Assembly (NCBI RefSeq): GCF_018139985.1
Contig: NZ_JAGSOU010000026.1
Span: forward strand, 1-40,069
DNA length: 40,069 nucleotides
Reading direction: 5' to 3'
From: Actibacterium sp. MT2.3-13A
Lineage (GTDB): Bacteria > Pseudomonadota > Alphaproteobacteria > Rhodobacterales > Rhodobacteraceae
A program made the translations under genes and the position numbers. Below, piece after piece: positions 7,371 through 16,530 of the stretch (the stretch's first letter is position 1; every line of letters starts with the position of its first letter). The notes beneath the pieces were generated by a model. It had not been told where the DNA came from. It saw only the letters and a program-made list of their open reading frames with translations, and searched no databases.

Positions 7371-8341
7371 GCCATCACCTCGCGGACTGCGGCGCAGATC
7401 TCCGCGGCCGTCGGCATGTAGGCCGCCTCAAGCTTGGGCAGCGGAGGGATGATGTCCGGCGGACAGACCCGGCGGATCGGCGCAACCAGCGCATCGAGCG
7501 CCTCCTCCGCGATGCGCGCCGCGATCTCGCCGCCGAAGCCGCCGGTGCGCGGCGCCTCGTGCACGATCACGCAGCGCCCGGTGCGCCGGACCGAGGCCAG
7601 CAGCGTCGCCGCGTCGTAGGGTTTCAGCGTCGCCATGTCCACGACCTCGGCCTCGATCCCGTCGCCGGCCAGGGCCTCGGCGGCCTCCAGGCATTCGCGG
7701 GTCATGGCGCCCCAGGTGATGACGCTCACGTCGCGGCCCTCGCGCAGGGTGAAGGCGGTGTCGAGGGGCAGTCCGGCACCGTCGAGCGCGACCTCCTCGC
7801 GCTGCGCCCGGTAGAGGCGCTTGGGCTCGAAGAACACCACCGGATCGGGGTCGCGGATCGCCGACAAAAGCAGCCCGTAGGCGCGGCCCGGCGATGACGG
7901 GATCACAACCCGCAGGCCGGGGATATGGGCGAAGATCGCCTCGATGCTTTCGGAATGATGTTCGGGCGCGTGCACGCCGCCGCCATAGGGCGCGCGCAGC
8001 ACCATCGGGCAGGTCAGCCGGCCGCGCGTGCGGTTGCGCAGCCGCGCCGCGTGGTTCGCCACCTGGTCGAGCGCGGGGTGGATGAAGCCCTGGAACTGGA
8101 TCTCCACCACCGGGCGGAAGCGCTGCGCGGCCAGCCCCACGGCCATGCCCGCGATCGCGGCCTCCGACAGCGGCGTGTCGCGCACCCGGTCGCGCCCGAA
8201 GCGCTGCCACAGCCCTTCGGTGGCGCGGAAGACGCCGCCGTCCACCCCCACATCCTCGCCGAGGATGATGACCGAGGGGTCTTCTTCCAGCGCGTGGGCC
8301 AGGGCCGCACGCACGGCCTCTACAAGGGTGATCTCAGCCAT
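7361..8341 (-). CDS. 2-oxo-acid dehydrogenase E1 component, beta subunit
   Basis: A 326-residue transketolase-like E1 beta. It starts with the family pattern ITLVEAVRAALAHALEEDP and ILGEDVG; RVRDTPLSEAAIAGMAVGLA includes the conserved Glu that activates thiamine diphosphate. The C-terminal transketolase domain carries HEAPRTGGFGGEIAARI. It pairs with E1 alpha for oxidative decarboxylation of a 2-oxo acid onto lipoyl-E2. The start overlaps the E1 alpha stop by 8 bases, so the two subunits are translationally coupled. Sequence style and the neighbouring leucine dehydrogenase favour branched-chain 2-oxo acids over pyruvate; this is inference. Confidence 0.9.
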   Translation of the reverse strand: MAEITLVEAVRAALAHALEEDPSVIILGEDVGVDGGVFRATEGLWQRFGRDRVRDTPLSEAAIAGMAVGLAAQRFRPVVEIQFQGFIHPALDQVANHAARLRNRTRGRLTCPMVLRAPYGGGVHAPEHHSESIEAIFAHIPGLRVVIPSSPGRAYGLLLSAIRDPDPVVFFEPKRLYRAQREEVALDGAGLPLDTAFTLREGRDVSVITWGAMTRECLEAAEALAGDGIEAEVVDMATLKPYDAATLLASVRRTGRCVIVHEAPRTGGFGGEIAARIAEEALDALVAPIRRVCPPDIIPPLPKLEAAYMPTAAEICAAVREVMAWG

Positions 8342-9428
8342 TGCCGCCCTCCGCGACCCGGTCGCGCGCGGCCTTCAGGTCGGGCGGCAGGGTTTCGAAC
8401 AGGTAATCGGCGATGGAGGCCACCGGCTGCGGCGCGATGTCGAGATAGGCCTGCGCCGCCGCCTCGACCGCCGCATGGGTTTCGGCGCGCAGCTCCTCCT
8501 CCTCCTGCCGGGTCCAGCCGTGGGCCTGGACCAGATGCTCGCGCAGGCGGGTCACGGGCTCTTCGGCCCAGTGCGGGCTGACCTGGGTGTCGTCGCGGTA
8601 GCGGGTGGCGTCGTCGGCGGTGGTGTGGTCGCTCAGCCGGTAGGTGATGCATTCGATCACCGTCGCGCCGCCGCCTGCGCGCCCGCGCGCCAGCGCCCGC
8701 TCCATCGCGTCGCGCACGGCGATCACGTCGCAGCCATCCACCTGCTCGCCGGGCAGCCCGGCGCCGATCGCCTTCTGCGCAAGGGTCGCCGCGGCGGTCT
8801 GCGCCTCGCGCGGGACGGAAATGGCCCATTGGTTGTTGTTGATGAGGAACACCACCGGCAGCGCCCACACCCCGGCCATGTTCAGCGCCTCGTGGAAATC
8901 CCCGCGCGAGGTGGAACCGTCGCCGCCCACCACCACCGCGCAGCGCGCCTCGCCCCGCAGGGTAAAGGCCATCGCGACGCCGACCGCGTGCGGATACTGG
9001 GTGCCCACCGGCACGCAAACCGGGAAGTCCTCGCGCGGGCCGGCGAAATCCGATCCCCGCTCATCTCCGCCCCAGTAGAGGAGCAGCTCCTCCATGCGGG
9101 TGCCGCGCCAGAGCTGGGCGCCGTGTTCGCGGAAGGAGGGGATGAGCACATCCTCGGCGCGCATGGCGCTGGCCAGCCCGACCGAGACCCCCTCCTGTCC
9201 CAGCGACGAGGCATAGGTGCCCAGCCGGCCGGTGCGCTGCAGCGCCACGGCCTTGGCGTCGAAGGCGCGGGTGCGCAGCATCCCGGCATAGAGGGCAGCC
9301 AGTTCGCCGCGATCCGAGGCGAAGCCGGGCGCGGCATCGGATAGGGCTCCGTCCGGGGTCAGGAAGCGCGAGAAGGGAATGCCGTAGCGATCGGAGCCTT
9401 CGCGGTCTCCACACGGTTGAATGCCCAC
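8334..9428 (-). CDS. 2-oxo-acid dehydrogenase E1 component, alpha subunit
   Basis: A 364-residue E1 alpha. The thiamine diphosphate/Mg motif runs from GGDGSTSRGDFHEALN (Gly168-Asn183) to INNNQWAIS (about 196-204), and RLSDHTTADD is present further on. The frame is open much further upstream (to 9590), but a strong Shine-Dalgarno sequence GGGAAGGAGG at 9437-9446 sits 8 bases ahead of GTG 9428, which is therefore taken as the start; ATG 9455 has no ribosome site. First gene of E1 alpha-E1 beta-E2-LeuDH. It lies 169 bases after coxI on the same strand, so it may have its own promoter. PdhA- and BkdA-type E1 alphas are hard to tell apart by eye. Confidence 0.88.
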   Translation of the reverse strand: MGIQPCGDREGSDRYGIPFSRFLTPDGALSDAAPGFASDRGELAALYAGMLRTRAFDAKAVALQRTGRLGTYASSLGQEGVSVGLASAMRAEDVLIPSFREHGAQLWRGTRMEELLLYWGGDERGSDFAGPREDFPVCVPVGTQYPHAVGVAMAFTLRGEARCAVVVGGDGSTSRGDFHEALNMAGVWALPVVFLINNNQWAISVPREAQTAAATLAQKAIGAGLPGEQVDGCDVIAVRDAMERALARGRAGGGATVIECITYRLSDHTTADDATRYRDDTQVSPHWAEEPVTRLREHLVQAHGWTRQEEEELRAETHAAVEAAAQAYLDIAPQPVASIADYLFETLPPDLKAARDRVAEGGNG

Positions 9429-9436
9429 TTCGCCGT

Positions 9437-9446
9437 CCTCCTTCCC
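9437..9446 (-). promoter_or_regulatory. Shine-Dalgarno sequence fixing the E1 alpha start
   Basis: On the minus strand GGGAAGGAGG stands 8 bases before GTG 9428. No comparable site precedes the in-frame ATG at 9455, so the GTG is preferred and the upstream in-frame codons are non-coding leader. Confidence 0.7.
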
Positions 9447-9597
9447 GCCATGCATATGCACTGAACAAGCAGCGCTTTTTCGGTCTGGATGATCCGAGAC
9501 TAGCACCATCGAGGCCGAGGGGGAGAGTTCTTTTTCGGGCCGGCCGGTCCCGCCCGCCGCTGCGCGCGACGCCGCGCCCGCCGCAGGCAACGGCGGC

Positions 9598-10587
9598 TCA
9601 GGCCGCGCGCGACGACCCCGCCGCCGCTGCCTGACGTTCCTGCAGGGCCGCGACGATTTCGGCCAGCGCCGACAGCGCGATATGCGAGGCGTTCTTCAGC
9701 GATCTGACCATCCCCACCGGGCCGTGGATGCGCGCCAGCGCCTCGGGCGGCACGCCGGCCGCCTCCAGCGCGGCGCAGCGCATGGCGTGGGTCCGGGGGC
9801 TGCCCAGCGCGCCGATATAGAACGCCTCGCCCCGCAACGCATCGGCGAGCAGGGCGGTTTCCCATTCGTGGTCGTGGAACAGCAGCAACAGCGCGGTGTC
9901 GGCGTCGCAGGGCAGCGCCGCCGGGGCGCCGGGGCGGGCGAGGTGCAGGCTGAAGGCCGGCGCCAGCGGGGCGAGGGCGTCCAGATCGGCGCGGTCCGGC
10001 GAGGCCAGCGCCAGCTCCATCCCCAGCAGCGCCCCCTGATGCGCGGCGGCGCGCAGCACCGCGCCGCGCCCGGCCAGCGCGAGCCGCGGGCGCGGGCGGT
10101 AGAACAGCTCCGCCGTCTGCGCGGCAGGGGTCGGGCAGGGGCCGCCGCCGTCGGGCAGAACCGCCGTCAGCCCCTGGTCCCCCGCCAGGCGGATACGCAC
10201 CGGGCGGCGCGCCTCCAGCGCCTCCAGCGCCGTCGCGATCATGGCCGGGTCGGGGCGCGGGTCGATGACCAGCTCGATCGCCCCGCCGCAGGGCAGGCGC
10301 AGGTCGATGAAGGGCGACCCCTTGCCGTAGCGCAGCGCGCGCGGGCGGCCGTCATCCAGCGCCGCCAGCGCCTGCTGCACCACGTCGGCGTCGATGCAGC
10401 CGTTCGAGACATAGCCGGCCATCCGGCCCTGCCCATCCACCGTCGCCAGCGAGCCCACCGGCCGGGCCGAGCCGCCCTCGGTCCCGGTCAGGACAACCAG
10501 CGCGCAGGGCGCGCCCTGCCGCTGGCTGGCGGCCAGCGCCGCCAGCACATCGGCGGGATGTTCGAGGAAGCTCTGTCCCGACCCCAT
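9598..10587 (-). CDS. coxI: CoxI: XdhC/CoxI-family CO dehydrogenase maturation protein
   Basis: A 329-residue XdhC-type protein. The N-terminal XdhC_CoxI domain has ALVVLTGTEGGSARPVGS and YVSNGCIDADVV; a Rossmann domain starts about residue 167 (RLALAGRGAVLRAA) and ends with FYIGALGSPRTHAMR and IHGPVG. XdhC relatives bind molybdenum cofactor, protect it and help its sulfuration before insertion into xanthine-dehydrogenase-family enzymes. Here the client should be CoxL. It is the last gene of the cox operon, 13 bases after coxG, with GGAGGG before its ATG. It is larger than CoxF, as in the Oligotropha cox cluster. Confidence 0.85.
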   Translation of the reverse strand: MGSGQSFLEHPADVLAALAASQRQGAPCALVVLTGTEGGSARPVGSLATVDGQGRMAGYVSNGCIDADVVQQALAALDDGRPRALRYGKGSPFIDLRLPCGGAIELVIDPRPDPAMIATALEALEARRPVRIRLAGDQGLTAVLPDGGGPCPTPAAQTAELFYRPRPRLALAGRGAVLRAAAHQGALLGMELALASPDRADLDALAPLAPAFSLHLARPGAPAALPCDADTALLLLFHDHEWETALLADALRGEAFYIGALGSPRTHAMRCAALEAAGVPPEALARIHGPVGMVRSLKNASHIALSALAEIVAALQERQAAAAGSSRAA

Positions 10588-10600
10588 CGCGCGCCCTCCG

Positions 10601-11053
10601 TCAGGCGGTTTCCGTGTCGCCGACGCGTTCGGCGAAGGCGGTGAAGAACTTCGCCGCCAGCTTTTTCGCGGTGCTCTGCACCAGGCGGCTGCCCAGCTGC
10701 GCCAGCTTGCCGCCGATCTCGGCCCTGGCGGTGTATTTCAGCACGGTTTCCGCGCCGTGATCCTCCAGCACGACCTCGGCGCCGCCCTTGGCGAAGCCCG
10801 CCGCGCCGCCCGATCCCTCGCCGGTCAGCGAGAAGCGTTCCGGCGGGTTTTCCGGGTTCAGCGTGACATTGCCGCCGAACCGCGCCTTCACCGGGCCGAT
10901 CTTGAGCACGACCTTGGCCTCCAGCTCGGTGTCGGAATGCTTGATCAGCTCCTCGCAGCCGGGGATGCATTCCTTCAGGATCTCGGGGTCGTTCAGCGCG
11001 GCATAGACCACGTCGCGGGGGGCGTGGATGGTGATTTCGTCCTGCAATTCCAT
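10601..11053 (-). CDS. coxG: CoxG: SRPBCC-family CO dehydrogenase accessory protein
   Basis: A 150-residue START/SRPBCC-fold protein recognisable from MELQDEITIHAPRDVVYAAL, the CIPGCEEL segment and GGKLAQLGSRLVQSTAKKLA. CoxG homologues are implicated in anchoring CO dehydrogenase to the cytoplasmic membrane, and some carry quinone. The frame opens at 11074, but the ATG at 11053 matches the conserved family start and has AAAGGA 9 bases upstream. This version ends soon after the SRPBCC domain and lacks a C-terminal hydrophobic tail. It follows the 35-codon gene by 14 bases. Confidence 0.88.
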   Translation of the reverse strand: MELQDEITIHAPRDVVYAALNDPEILKECIPGCEELIKHSDTELEAKVVLKIGPVKARFGGNVTLNPENPPERFSLTGEGSGGAAGFAKGGAEVVLEDHGAETVLKYTARAEIGGKLAQLGSRLVQSTAKKLAAKFFTAFAERVGDTETA

Positions 11054-11067
11054 GTGTTTCGGTCCTT

Positions 11068-11175
11068 TCAGCAACAGGGAAACTTGATCTTGGCCAGCAA
11101 CTCGGCCTGCTCGTCGCTCAGAGAGGCGCGGCGGAGCCGGCGCAGCCAGCGGCGCCAGCGCGGGGCGTCAGCCAT
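11068..11175 (-). CDS. 35-residue small protein between coxF and coxG
   Basis: A short frame with strong translation signals: AAGGAGG stands 7 bases before its ATG, and it overlaps the coxF stop by 8 bases, ending 14 bases before coxG. The peptide is Trp/Arg-rich at the start (MADAPRWRRWLRRLRRA), then SLSDEQAELLAKIKFPCC, ending in a Cys-Cys pair. The basic amphipathic first half could bind a membrane or an acidic partner, and the terminal cysteines could bind a metal or sulfur. Both ideas are inference. I do not know a named family. The ribosome site and tight packing make translation likely. Confidence 0.6.
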   Translation of the reverse strand: MADAPRWRRWLRRLRRASLSDEQAELLAKIKFPCC

Positions 11176-12013
11176 TCTGCCCCTCCTTCGGCCGGTCGCC
11201 GGCACGGCGCCATTGCACGATCTGGGCGAGGATCGACAGCGCGATCTCGTCGGGCGTGATGGCGTGGATGTCGAGGCCGGCCGGCGCCGCCACCCGGTCC
11301 AGCGCGGCGCGGTCCACCCCATCGGCGGCCAGCCGGCCGGCGAGCGTGGCGAACTTCCGGCGACTGCCGACGAAGGCCACATGATCGGCGCCGCTGGCCA
11401 GCGCCGCGCGCAGCGCCGCCTCGTCGCCGCGGCCCTGGGTCGCGACCACCACGAAGCGCTGCGCCGCGCCCTCGGTGTCCAGCGCGAAGCCGTCCTGCAC
11501 CTCCTCGACCTCCGGCAGGTCCGCCGGGGCGGCGCCCGGCGCGCAAAGCATGCGATGCAGGTCGAAGCGCGCGGCCAGATCGGCCAGCGCCAGCGCCACC
11601 GGCCCCGCGCCGCAGATCACCAGCCGCGGCTGCGGCAGCACCGGCTCGACGAAGACATCCATCGACCCCTTGGAGGGGCAGCCGTTGCGGGCGAAGCGGA
11701 TGCCGTCGCGCTCCTCGCCCGCGGAGACGCCCTCGGCCTCCAGCAGTTCCTCGGGGCGGAGCGAGACGAATTGCGGCCGGCCCTGCGCGATCGCCTCGCG
11801 CGCGGCCCGGCCGATCGCGGCACGGGCGCAGCCGCCGCCGACCCAGCCCTCGATCAGCGCGCCCTCGGCATCGAGAAGCGCCTTGCCGCCGGGCTTGGCC
11901 GAGGTGGCATCGACCGTTCGGACCACGGTCGCCACGGCAAAGGCCGCGCCCTCGGCGCGCAGCCGGTTCATCTCGGCCTCGAGGCGGCGTTGGGATTTGA
12001 CGGAGAGGGTCAT
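11168..12013 (-). CDS. coxF: CoxF: XdhC-like CO dehydrogenase maturation protein
   Basis: A 281-residue XdhC/CoxF-family protein: N-terminal FAVATVVRTVDATSAKPGGKAL and GGCARAAIGRAAREAI, middle NGCPSKGSMDVFVEP, and a C-terminal Rossmann part beginning RLVICGAGPVALALADLA with FVGSRRKFATLAGRL. CoxF is required in Oligotropha for assembling the CuSMo active site; its exact chemistry is unsettled. The start forms an ATGA overlap with coxE. Together with CoxI the cluster has two XdhC-type proteins, as in other form I cox clusters. Confidence 0.88.
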   Translation of the reverse strand: MTLSVKSQRRLEAEMNRLRAEGAAFAVATVVRTVDATSAKPGGKALLDAEGALIEGWVGGGCARAAIGRAAREAIAQGRPQFVSLRPEELLEAEGVSAGEERDGIRFARNGCPSKGSMDVFVEPVLPQPRLVICGAGPVALALADLAARFDLHRMLCAPGAAPADLPEVEEVQDGFALDTEGAAQRFVVVATQGRGDEAALRAALASGADHVAFVGSRRKFATLAGRLAADGVDRAALDRVAAPAGLDIHAITPDEIALSILAQIVQWRRAGDRPKEGQNG

Positions 12014-13191
12014 AGGCGGGCAAGCTCCGGTTCCAGCGCGGCGAGGTCGTCCAGCGTGTTCGCTGCCGCGAAAAGGTCGAGATGGGGCAGGGCGGCGGCC
12101 ATGCCGCGGGCGACGGGCCGGTAGCCGGCCCAGCCCTTCAGCGGGTTCAGCCAGATCACCCGGCAGCCGCGGCGTTTCAGTCGCCTCAGCGCGGCGTCGA
12201 TGAGCTCCGGCGCGTCGCTGTCATAGCCGTCGGACAGGATGATCACGACGCTGCAGCCATCGACGAAATTGCGCGCGTAGGTGCGGGCGAACTGGTCGAG
12301 ATTGGCGCCGATCTTGGAGCCGCCGCCGAAGCCGTCGGCGAGCAGGGTGATCCGGTTCAGCGCGCGCAGCGGGTCGTCGTCGCGCAGCGCCTCGGTGATC
12401 CGCACGAGGCGGGTGTGGAAGAGATAGGCGTCGCTGGCGCTGTCCGCCCGCATCAGCCCGGACAGGAAGGCCAGGAAGGGGCGGGCATAAAGCGTCATCG
12501 AGCCCGACACGTCGCACAGCGCGGTGATGCGGACGGGGCGGTCGGGCCGGGCGCGGCGCGCCAGGCGCAGCGGCTCGCCGCCGGTTTGCAGGCTGCGCCG
12601 GATGGTGCGGCGAAAATCCACCTGTGCGCCCTTGGCCGCGGCCCGGCGGCGGCGCGAGCGGCGGTCGCGCAGCGCCTGACCCAGCTGGCGGGCGATCTGC
12701 TCGGCGCGGCGCACATCCTCGGGCGAGACCAGTTCGCGCAAGTCCTTCTTCATCAGGTTGCGCAGCTCCGAGGCGACCATCCGGCCGGTGCCCTCGGCCT
12801 CTGTTTCGCCCGCGCCCCTGGCCCCCTCGGGCTGCTCGGCGCGGCCCTGGCCGGAGCTTTGCCCCTGGCGGTCCTCGCGGGTGGTGCGAGTGTGTTTCTT
12901 CGGCCCGGTCGAGGGCACGGCCTTCTGGCGGACGCGCCCGGCGTTCATCCAGTAGGCGTCGAACAGTTCGTCGAAACGCGCGATCTCGTCGGCGCAGCCG
13001 GTGCAGACCGCCTTCAGCGCCAGCCGGGCCTCGGCGGGATCGGACGCCTCCACCTGCGCCAGCGCGCCCAGCGCCGTGCCCGTCTCCCCCACGCCCAACC
13101 GGAAACCATGCGCGCGCAGATGATCCATGAAGCCCGATACGCGGGCGCCAGGTCCGGGGTCGCGGGCGGCGAAGCGGGTGACCTTGCTCAT
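12010..13191 (-). CDS. coxE: CoxE: VWA-domain protein for CO dehydrogenase maturation
   Basis: A 393-residue protein with an N-terminal helical part carrying CTGCADEIARF, a charged low-complexity linker (about 88-140) and a C-terminal von Willebrand A domain. The metal-ion-dependent adhesion site is intact: DVSGSM (Asp227, Ser229, Ser231) plus ILSDGYDSD. CoxE works with the AAA+ ATPase CoxD; in Oligotropha the pair is needed to insert Cu and sulfur at the Mo site. MoxR-VWA partnerships are a general chaperone theme. It overlaps coxD and coxF by ATGA at both ends. Confidence 0.9.
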   Translation of the reverse strand: MSKVTRFAARDPGPGARVSGFMDHLRAHGFRLGVGETGTALGALAQVEASDPAEARLALKAVCTGCADEIARFDELFDAYWMNAGRVRQKAVPSTGPKKHTRTTREDRQGQSSGQGRAEQPEGARGAGETEAEGTGRMVASELRNLMKKDLRELVSPEDVRRAEQIARQLGQALRDRRSRRRRAAAKGAQVDFRRTIRRSLQTGGEPLRLARRARPDRPVRITALCDVSGSMTLYARPFLAFLSGLMRADSASDAYLFHTRLVRITEALRDDDPLRALNRITLLADGFGGGSKIGANLDQFARTYARNFVDGCSVVIILSDGYDSDAPELIDAALRRLKRRGCRVIWLNPLKGWAGYRPVARGMAAALPHLDLFAAANTLDDLAALEPELARL

Positions 13192-14117
13192 GCCGCCTTC
13201 CCCGCGAATTTCGCGGCCACCTCGGGCGGCACCGCCGCCCGGTCGGCCTGGGTTTTCAGAAGCGTCGCCAGCGTCGCCTGCAGCACCTGCGGGTCGTCGG
13301 TCAGGTCGTTGATGCCAAGCCCGGACAGGGCGGCGGCGAAATCCAGCATCTCGGCCACGCCGGGGGTCTTTTCCAGCTCTTCGCGGCGGATGGACTGCAC
13401 GAAGCCGACGATCTGGCCGGCCAGCCGCGCCTCGATTCCCGGATGGCGCTTCTCAAGGATCGCCAGTTCCGTGGCCCGGTCGGGATAGTCCACATGGGCA
13501 TAGATGCAGCGCCGGCGCAGCGCGTCGCTGAGATCCCGCGTGGCGTTGGAGGTCAGGATCACGAAGGGCCGCGTGACGGCGGCGATGGTGCCCAGTTCCG
13601 GCACGGTGATCTGGAAGTCGGAAAGGATCTCCAGCAGGTAGGCCTCGAATTCCTCGTCGGCGCGGTCGATCTCGTCGATCAACAGCACGGGGGGCTTGGG
13701 CTGGCGAATGGCCTTGAGCAGCGGCCGTTCCAGCAGGAAGTCCTCGGAAAAGATGCGCTTCTCCACCGCCGCGCCAGTCTGCCCGTCCTCCGAGGCCGCG
13801 CGGATCGCCAGAAGCTGGCGCTGGTAGTTCCATTCATAGATCGCCTGCGCGGCGTCGAGCCCCTCGTAGCATTGCAGGCGGATCAGCTGCGTGTCCTCGA
13901 CCGCGGCCAGCGTCCGGGCGACCTCGGTCTTGCCGACGCCGGCGGCGCCCTCCAGCAGCAGCGGCCGGCCCAGCGTCATGGCGATATGCAGCGCCATCGC
14001 CAGTTCGTCGGAGGCGACATAGCCGTGGTCGGACAGCCGGGCCTGAAGGGTTTTCCAGTCGCGCATCATGTCAGCCGGGGCGGCGTCGCGCCGCCCCGTC
14101 CCTTTTCCATCAGCCAT
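13188..14117 (-). CDS. coxD: CoxD: MoxR-type AAA+ ATPase
   Basis: A 309-residue AAA+ ATPase with Walker A GAAGVGKT (57-64), Walker B VLLIDEIDRADEEFEAYLLE, sensor region FVILTSNATRDLSDALRRR and a helical lid. CoxD is the ATPase that remodels apo-CO dehydrogenase during build-up of the CuSMo centre, partnered by CoxE. ATG 14117 overlaps the coxL stop by 8 bases, favouring coupled translation; no Shine-Dalgarno is seen, and MM at 14069 is a possible later start. Confidence 0.9.
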   Translation of the reverse strand: MADGKGTGRRDAAPADMMRDWKTLQARLSDHGYVASDELAMALHIAMTLGRPLLLEGAAGVGKTEVARTLAAVEDTQLIRLQCYEGLDAAQAIYEWNYQRQLLAIRAASEDGQTGAAVEKRIFSEDFLLERPLLKAIRQPKPPVLLIDEIDRADEEFEAYLLEILSDFQITVPELGTIAAVTRPFVILTSNATRDLSDALRRRCIYAHVDYPDRATELAILEKRHPGIEARLAGQIVGFVQSIRREELEKTPGVAEMLDFAAALSGLGINDLTDDPQVLQATLATLLKTQADRAAVPPEVAAKFAGKAA

Positions 14118-16530
14118 GCAGGCCGAGATCGTGAGCGGTCTTCCAGATCCGCCAATGGTCGTGCGGCATGTGGCTCTGCCGCAGCCCGAAGGCGCGGAAG
14201 GCGTCGTGTACCGCGTTCGAGAACGCCGGCACCCCGCCCACGTTCGGGCTTTCGCCCACGCCCTTGGCGCCGATCGGGTGATGCGGGCTGGGCGTTTCGG
14301 TGTGGTCGGTGGTGTAATGCGGCGTCTCCCAGGCCGTGGGCAGGAAGAAATCCATCAGCGTGCCGGTCTTGACGTTGCCGATCTCGTCATAGGCGATCTC
14401 CTGGCCCATGGCGATGGCCAGCGCTTCGGTCAGGCCGCCATGCACCTGCCCCTCGATCACCATCGGGTTGATGCGGGTGCCACAATCGTCCAGCGCGTAG
14501 AACTGACGGATCTGATGCTCGCCGGTGTCCACGTCGATCTCCATCACGCAGATATAGGCCCCGAACGGGTAGGTCATGTTCGGCGGATCGTAGTAGCTGA
14601 CCGCCTCCAGCCCCGGCTCGACGCCCGGAATGGCCTGATTATAGGCCGCATAGGCGATCTCGGCCATGGTCTTGAAGCGCTCGGGTGCACCCTTGACCAC
14701 GAAGCGGTCCACGTCCCATTCGACGTCGTCGTCATGGACCTCCAGCAGATAGGCGGCGATCATCTGCGCCTTGGCGCGGATCTTGCGGCCGGCCATCGCG
14801 GTCGCGGCACCGGCCACGGGCGTGGAGCGCGAGCCGTAGGTCCCGAGCCCGTAGGGCGCGGTGTCGGTGTCGCCCTCCTCGATGGTGATCGAGTCGGCGG
14901 GGATACCGATCTCGCTCGCCAGGATCTGGGCGAAGGTGGTGGCGTGACCCTGTCCCTGGCTGATCGTGCCGAGACGGGCGATGGCCGAGCCGGTGGGGTG
15001 GATGCGGATCTCGCAGCTGTCGAACATGCCCATGCCGAGGATGTCGCAGTTCTTGACCGGACCGGCCCCCACGATTTCTGTGAAATGGGTCAGCCCGATC
15101 CCCAGCAGCTTGCGGGTTTCACCGCGCTTGAAGGCTTCGACCCGCTCGGCCTGCTCCTTGCGCAGATCGTCATAGCCGACCGCCTTCAGCGCCTTGTCCC
15201 AGGCGGTGTGGTAGTCGCCGCTGTCGTATTCCCAGCCCAGCGCGGACTGGTAGGGGAACTGATCCTTGCGGATGAAGTTGATCCGGCGCAGCTCGGCCGC
15301 GTCCATGCCCAGCTCGATCGCCAGAACCTCGATCATCCGTTCGATGAAATAGGCGGCCTCCGTCACCCGGAACGAGCAGCGATAGGCCACGCCGCCGGGC
15401 GCCTTGTTGGTGTAGACGCCATCGACGCCGACATAGGCCACCGGGATGTCGTAGCTGCCGGTGCAGATATGGAAGAAGCCGGCCGGGAACTTGGTCGGGT
15501 CGGCGCAGGCGTCGAAGGCGCCGTGATCGGCCGTCACATGGCAATGCAGCCCGGTGATCTTGCCCTCCCTGGTGGCCGAGATCCGCCCCTTCATCCAGTA
15601 GTCGCGGGCGAAGGCGGTGGCCATCAGGTTGTCCATCCGGTTCTCGATCCATTTCACCGGCTTGCCGGTGACAATCGAGGCGACGATGGCGCAGACATAG
15701 CCCGGGTAGACCCCCACCTTGTTGCCGAAGCCGCCGCCGATATCGGGGCTGATGACGCGGATGTTGTGCTCTTCGATGCCCGACAGCAGCGAGGCCACGG
15801 TGCGCACCACATGCGGCGCCTGGAAGGTGCCCCAGACGGTGAGCTTGCCGTTCACCTTGTCCATCGAGGCCACTGTGCCGCAGGTTTCCAGCGGGCAGGG
15901 ATGGGTGCGGTGGTAATAGACCATCTCCTCGGCCACCACCTCGGCGCTGTCGATGGCCTGGTTGGTGGCCTCCTCGTCGCCCTCTTCCCACAGGAAGATG
16001 TGGTTGTGATGCTTGCGCGGGCCGTGGGCGCCGGCGGCCGCGGGGTCGAGATCCTCGCGCAGCACGACGTCGCTTTGCAGCGCCTCGAACGGGTTGGTGA
16101 GGACCGGAAGCTCCTCATACTCGACCTCCACCGCGGCGATGCCGTCGGCGGCGGCGTAGCGGTTTTCGGCCACGACGAAGGCGACTTCCTGGCCCTGGAA
16201 CAGCACCTTGCCATCGGCCAGCACCATCTGCTTGTCGCCGGCGAGCGTCGGCATCCAGTGCAGGCTCAGCGGCTCCAGATCCTTGGCGGTCAGCACGGCA
16301 AGCACGCCGGGCACCGCCATCGCGGCCTCGGTATTGATGGATTTGACGCGGGCATGGGCGTAGGGCGAGCGCACGAAATCGCCGTGCAGCATGCCGGGCA
16401 GCTTCACGTCATCGACGTAATTGCCCTTGCCTTGCGTGAAGCGCACGTCCTCGACGCGCTTGCGCGAGCAGCCGAGCCCCTTGAGCTTGGCCGCGCGTTC
16501 CTCGCGGGTGGGTGAGGTCATCTCGTTCAT
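14110..16530 (-). CDS. coxL: CoxL: form I aerobic CO dehydrogenase large (Mo/Cu) subunit
   Basis: An 806-residue molybdopterin-binding subunit. The active-site loop is AYRCSFR (382-388), the form I signature, with Cys385 in the place of Oligotropha Cys388 that holds the Cu-S-Mo bridge; form II proteins have AYRGAGR instead. Other cofactor stretches are [11 protein letters not shown] (261-271) and GAKGVGES (754-761), with Glu760 matching catalytic Glu763; the constant offset of three supports the alignment. It oxidises CO with water to CO2 and passes electrons via CoxS and CoxM to the quinone pool. ATG 16530 overlaps the coxS stop (ATGA) and has GGAGG 7 bases upstream. Length matches the usual ~800-810. 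Confidence 0.96.
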   Translation of the reverse strand: MNEMTSPTREERAAKLKGLGCSRKRVEDVRFTQGKGNYVDDVKLPGMLHGDFVRSPYAHARVKSINTEAAMAVPGVLAVLTAKDLEPLSLHWMPTLAGDKQMVLADGKVLFQGQEVAFVVAENRYAAADGIAAVEVEYEELPVLTNPFEALQSDVVLREDLDPAAAGAHGPRKHHNHIFLWEEGDEEATNQAIDSAEVVAEEMVYYHRTHPCPLETCGTVASMDKVNGKLTVWGTFQAPHVVRTVASLLSGIEEHNIRVISPDIGGGFGNKVGVYPGYVCAIVASIVTGKPVKWIENRMDNLMATAFARDYWMKGRISATREGKITGLHCHVTADHGAFDACADPTKFPAGFFHICTGSYDIPVAYVGVDGVYTNKAPGGVAYRCSFRVTEAAYFIERMIEVLAIELGMDAAELRRINFIRKDQFPYQSALGWEYDSGDYHTAWDKALKAVGYDDLRKEQAERVEAFKRGETRKLLGIGLTHFTEIVGAGPVKNCDILGMGMFDSCEIRIHPTGSAIARLGTISQGQGHATTFAQILASEIGIPADSITIEEGDTDTAPYGLGTYGSRSTPVAGAATAMAGRKIRAKAQMIAAYLLEVHDDDVEWDVDRFVVKGAPERFKTMAEIAYAAYNQAIPGVEPGLEAVSYYDPPNMTYPFGAYICVMEIDVDTGEHQIRQFYALDDCGTRINPMVIEGQVHGGLTEALAIAMGQEIAYDEIGNVKTGTLMDFFLPTAWETPHYTTDHTETPSPHHPIGAKGVGESPNVGGVPAFSNAVHDAFRAFGLRQSHMPHDHWRIWKTAHDLGLHG

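Noticed and set aside
9429-9597. A terminator or promoter between coxI and E1 alpha.
   Set aside because: There is a GC-rich near-palindrome followed by a short run of A/T, and a weak CTAGTCT, but neither stem pairing nor promoter boxes are good enough to call.
14068-16515. An 815-codon plus-strand open frame opposite coxL.
   Set aside because: It mirrors coxL codons in a GC-rich genome, is rich in His, Asp, Gly and Arg, and has no recognisable domain.
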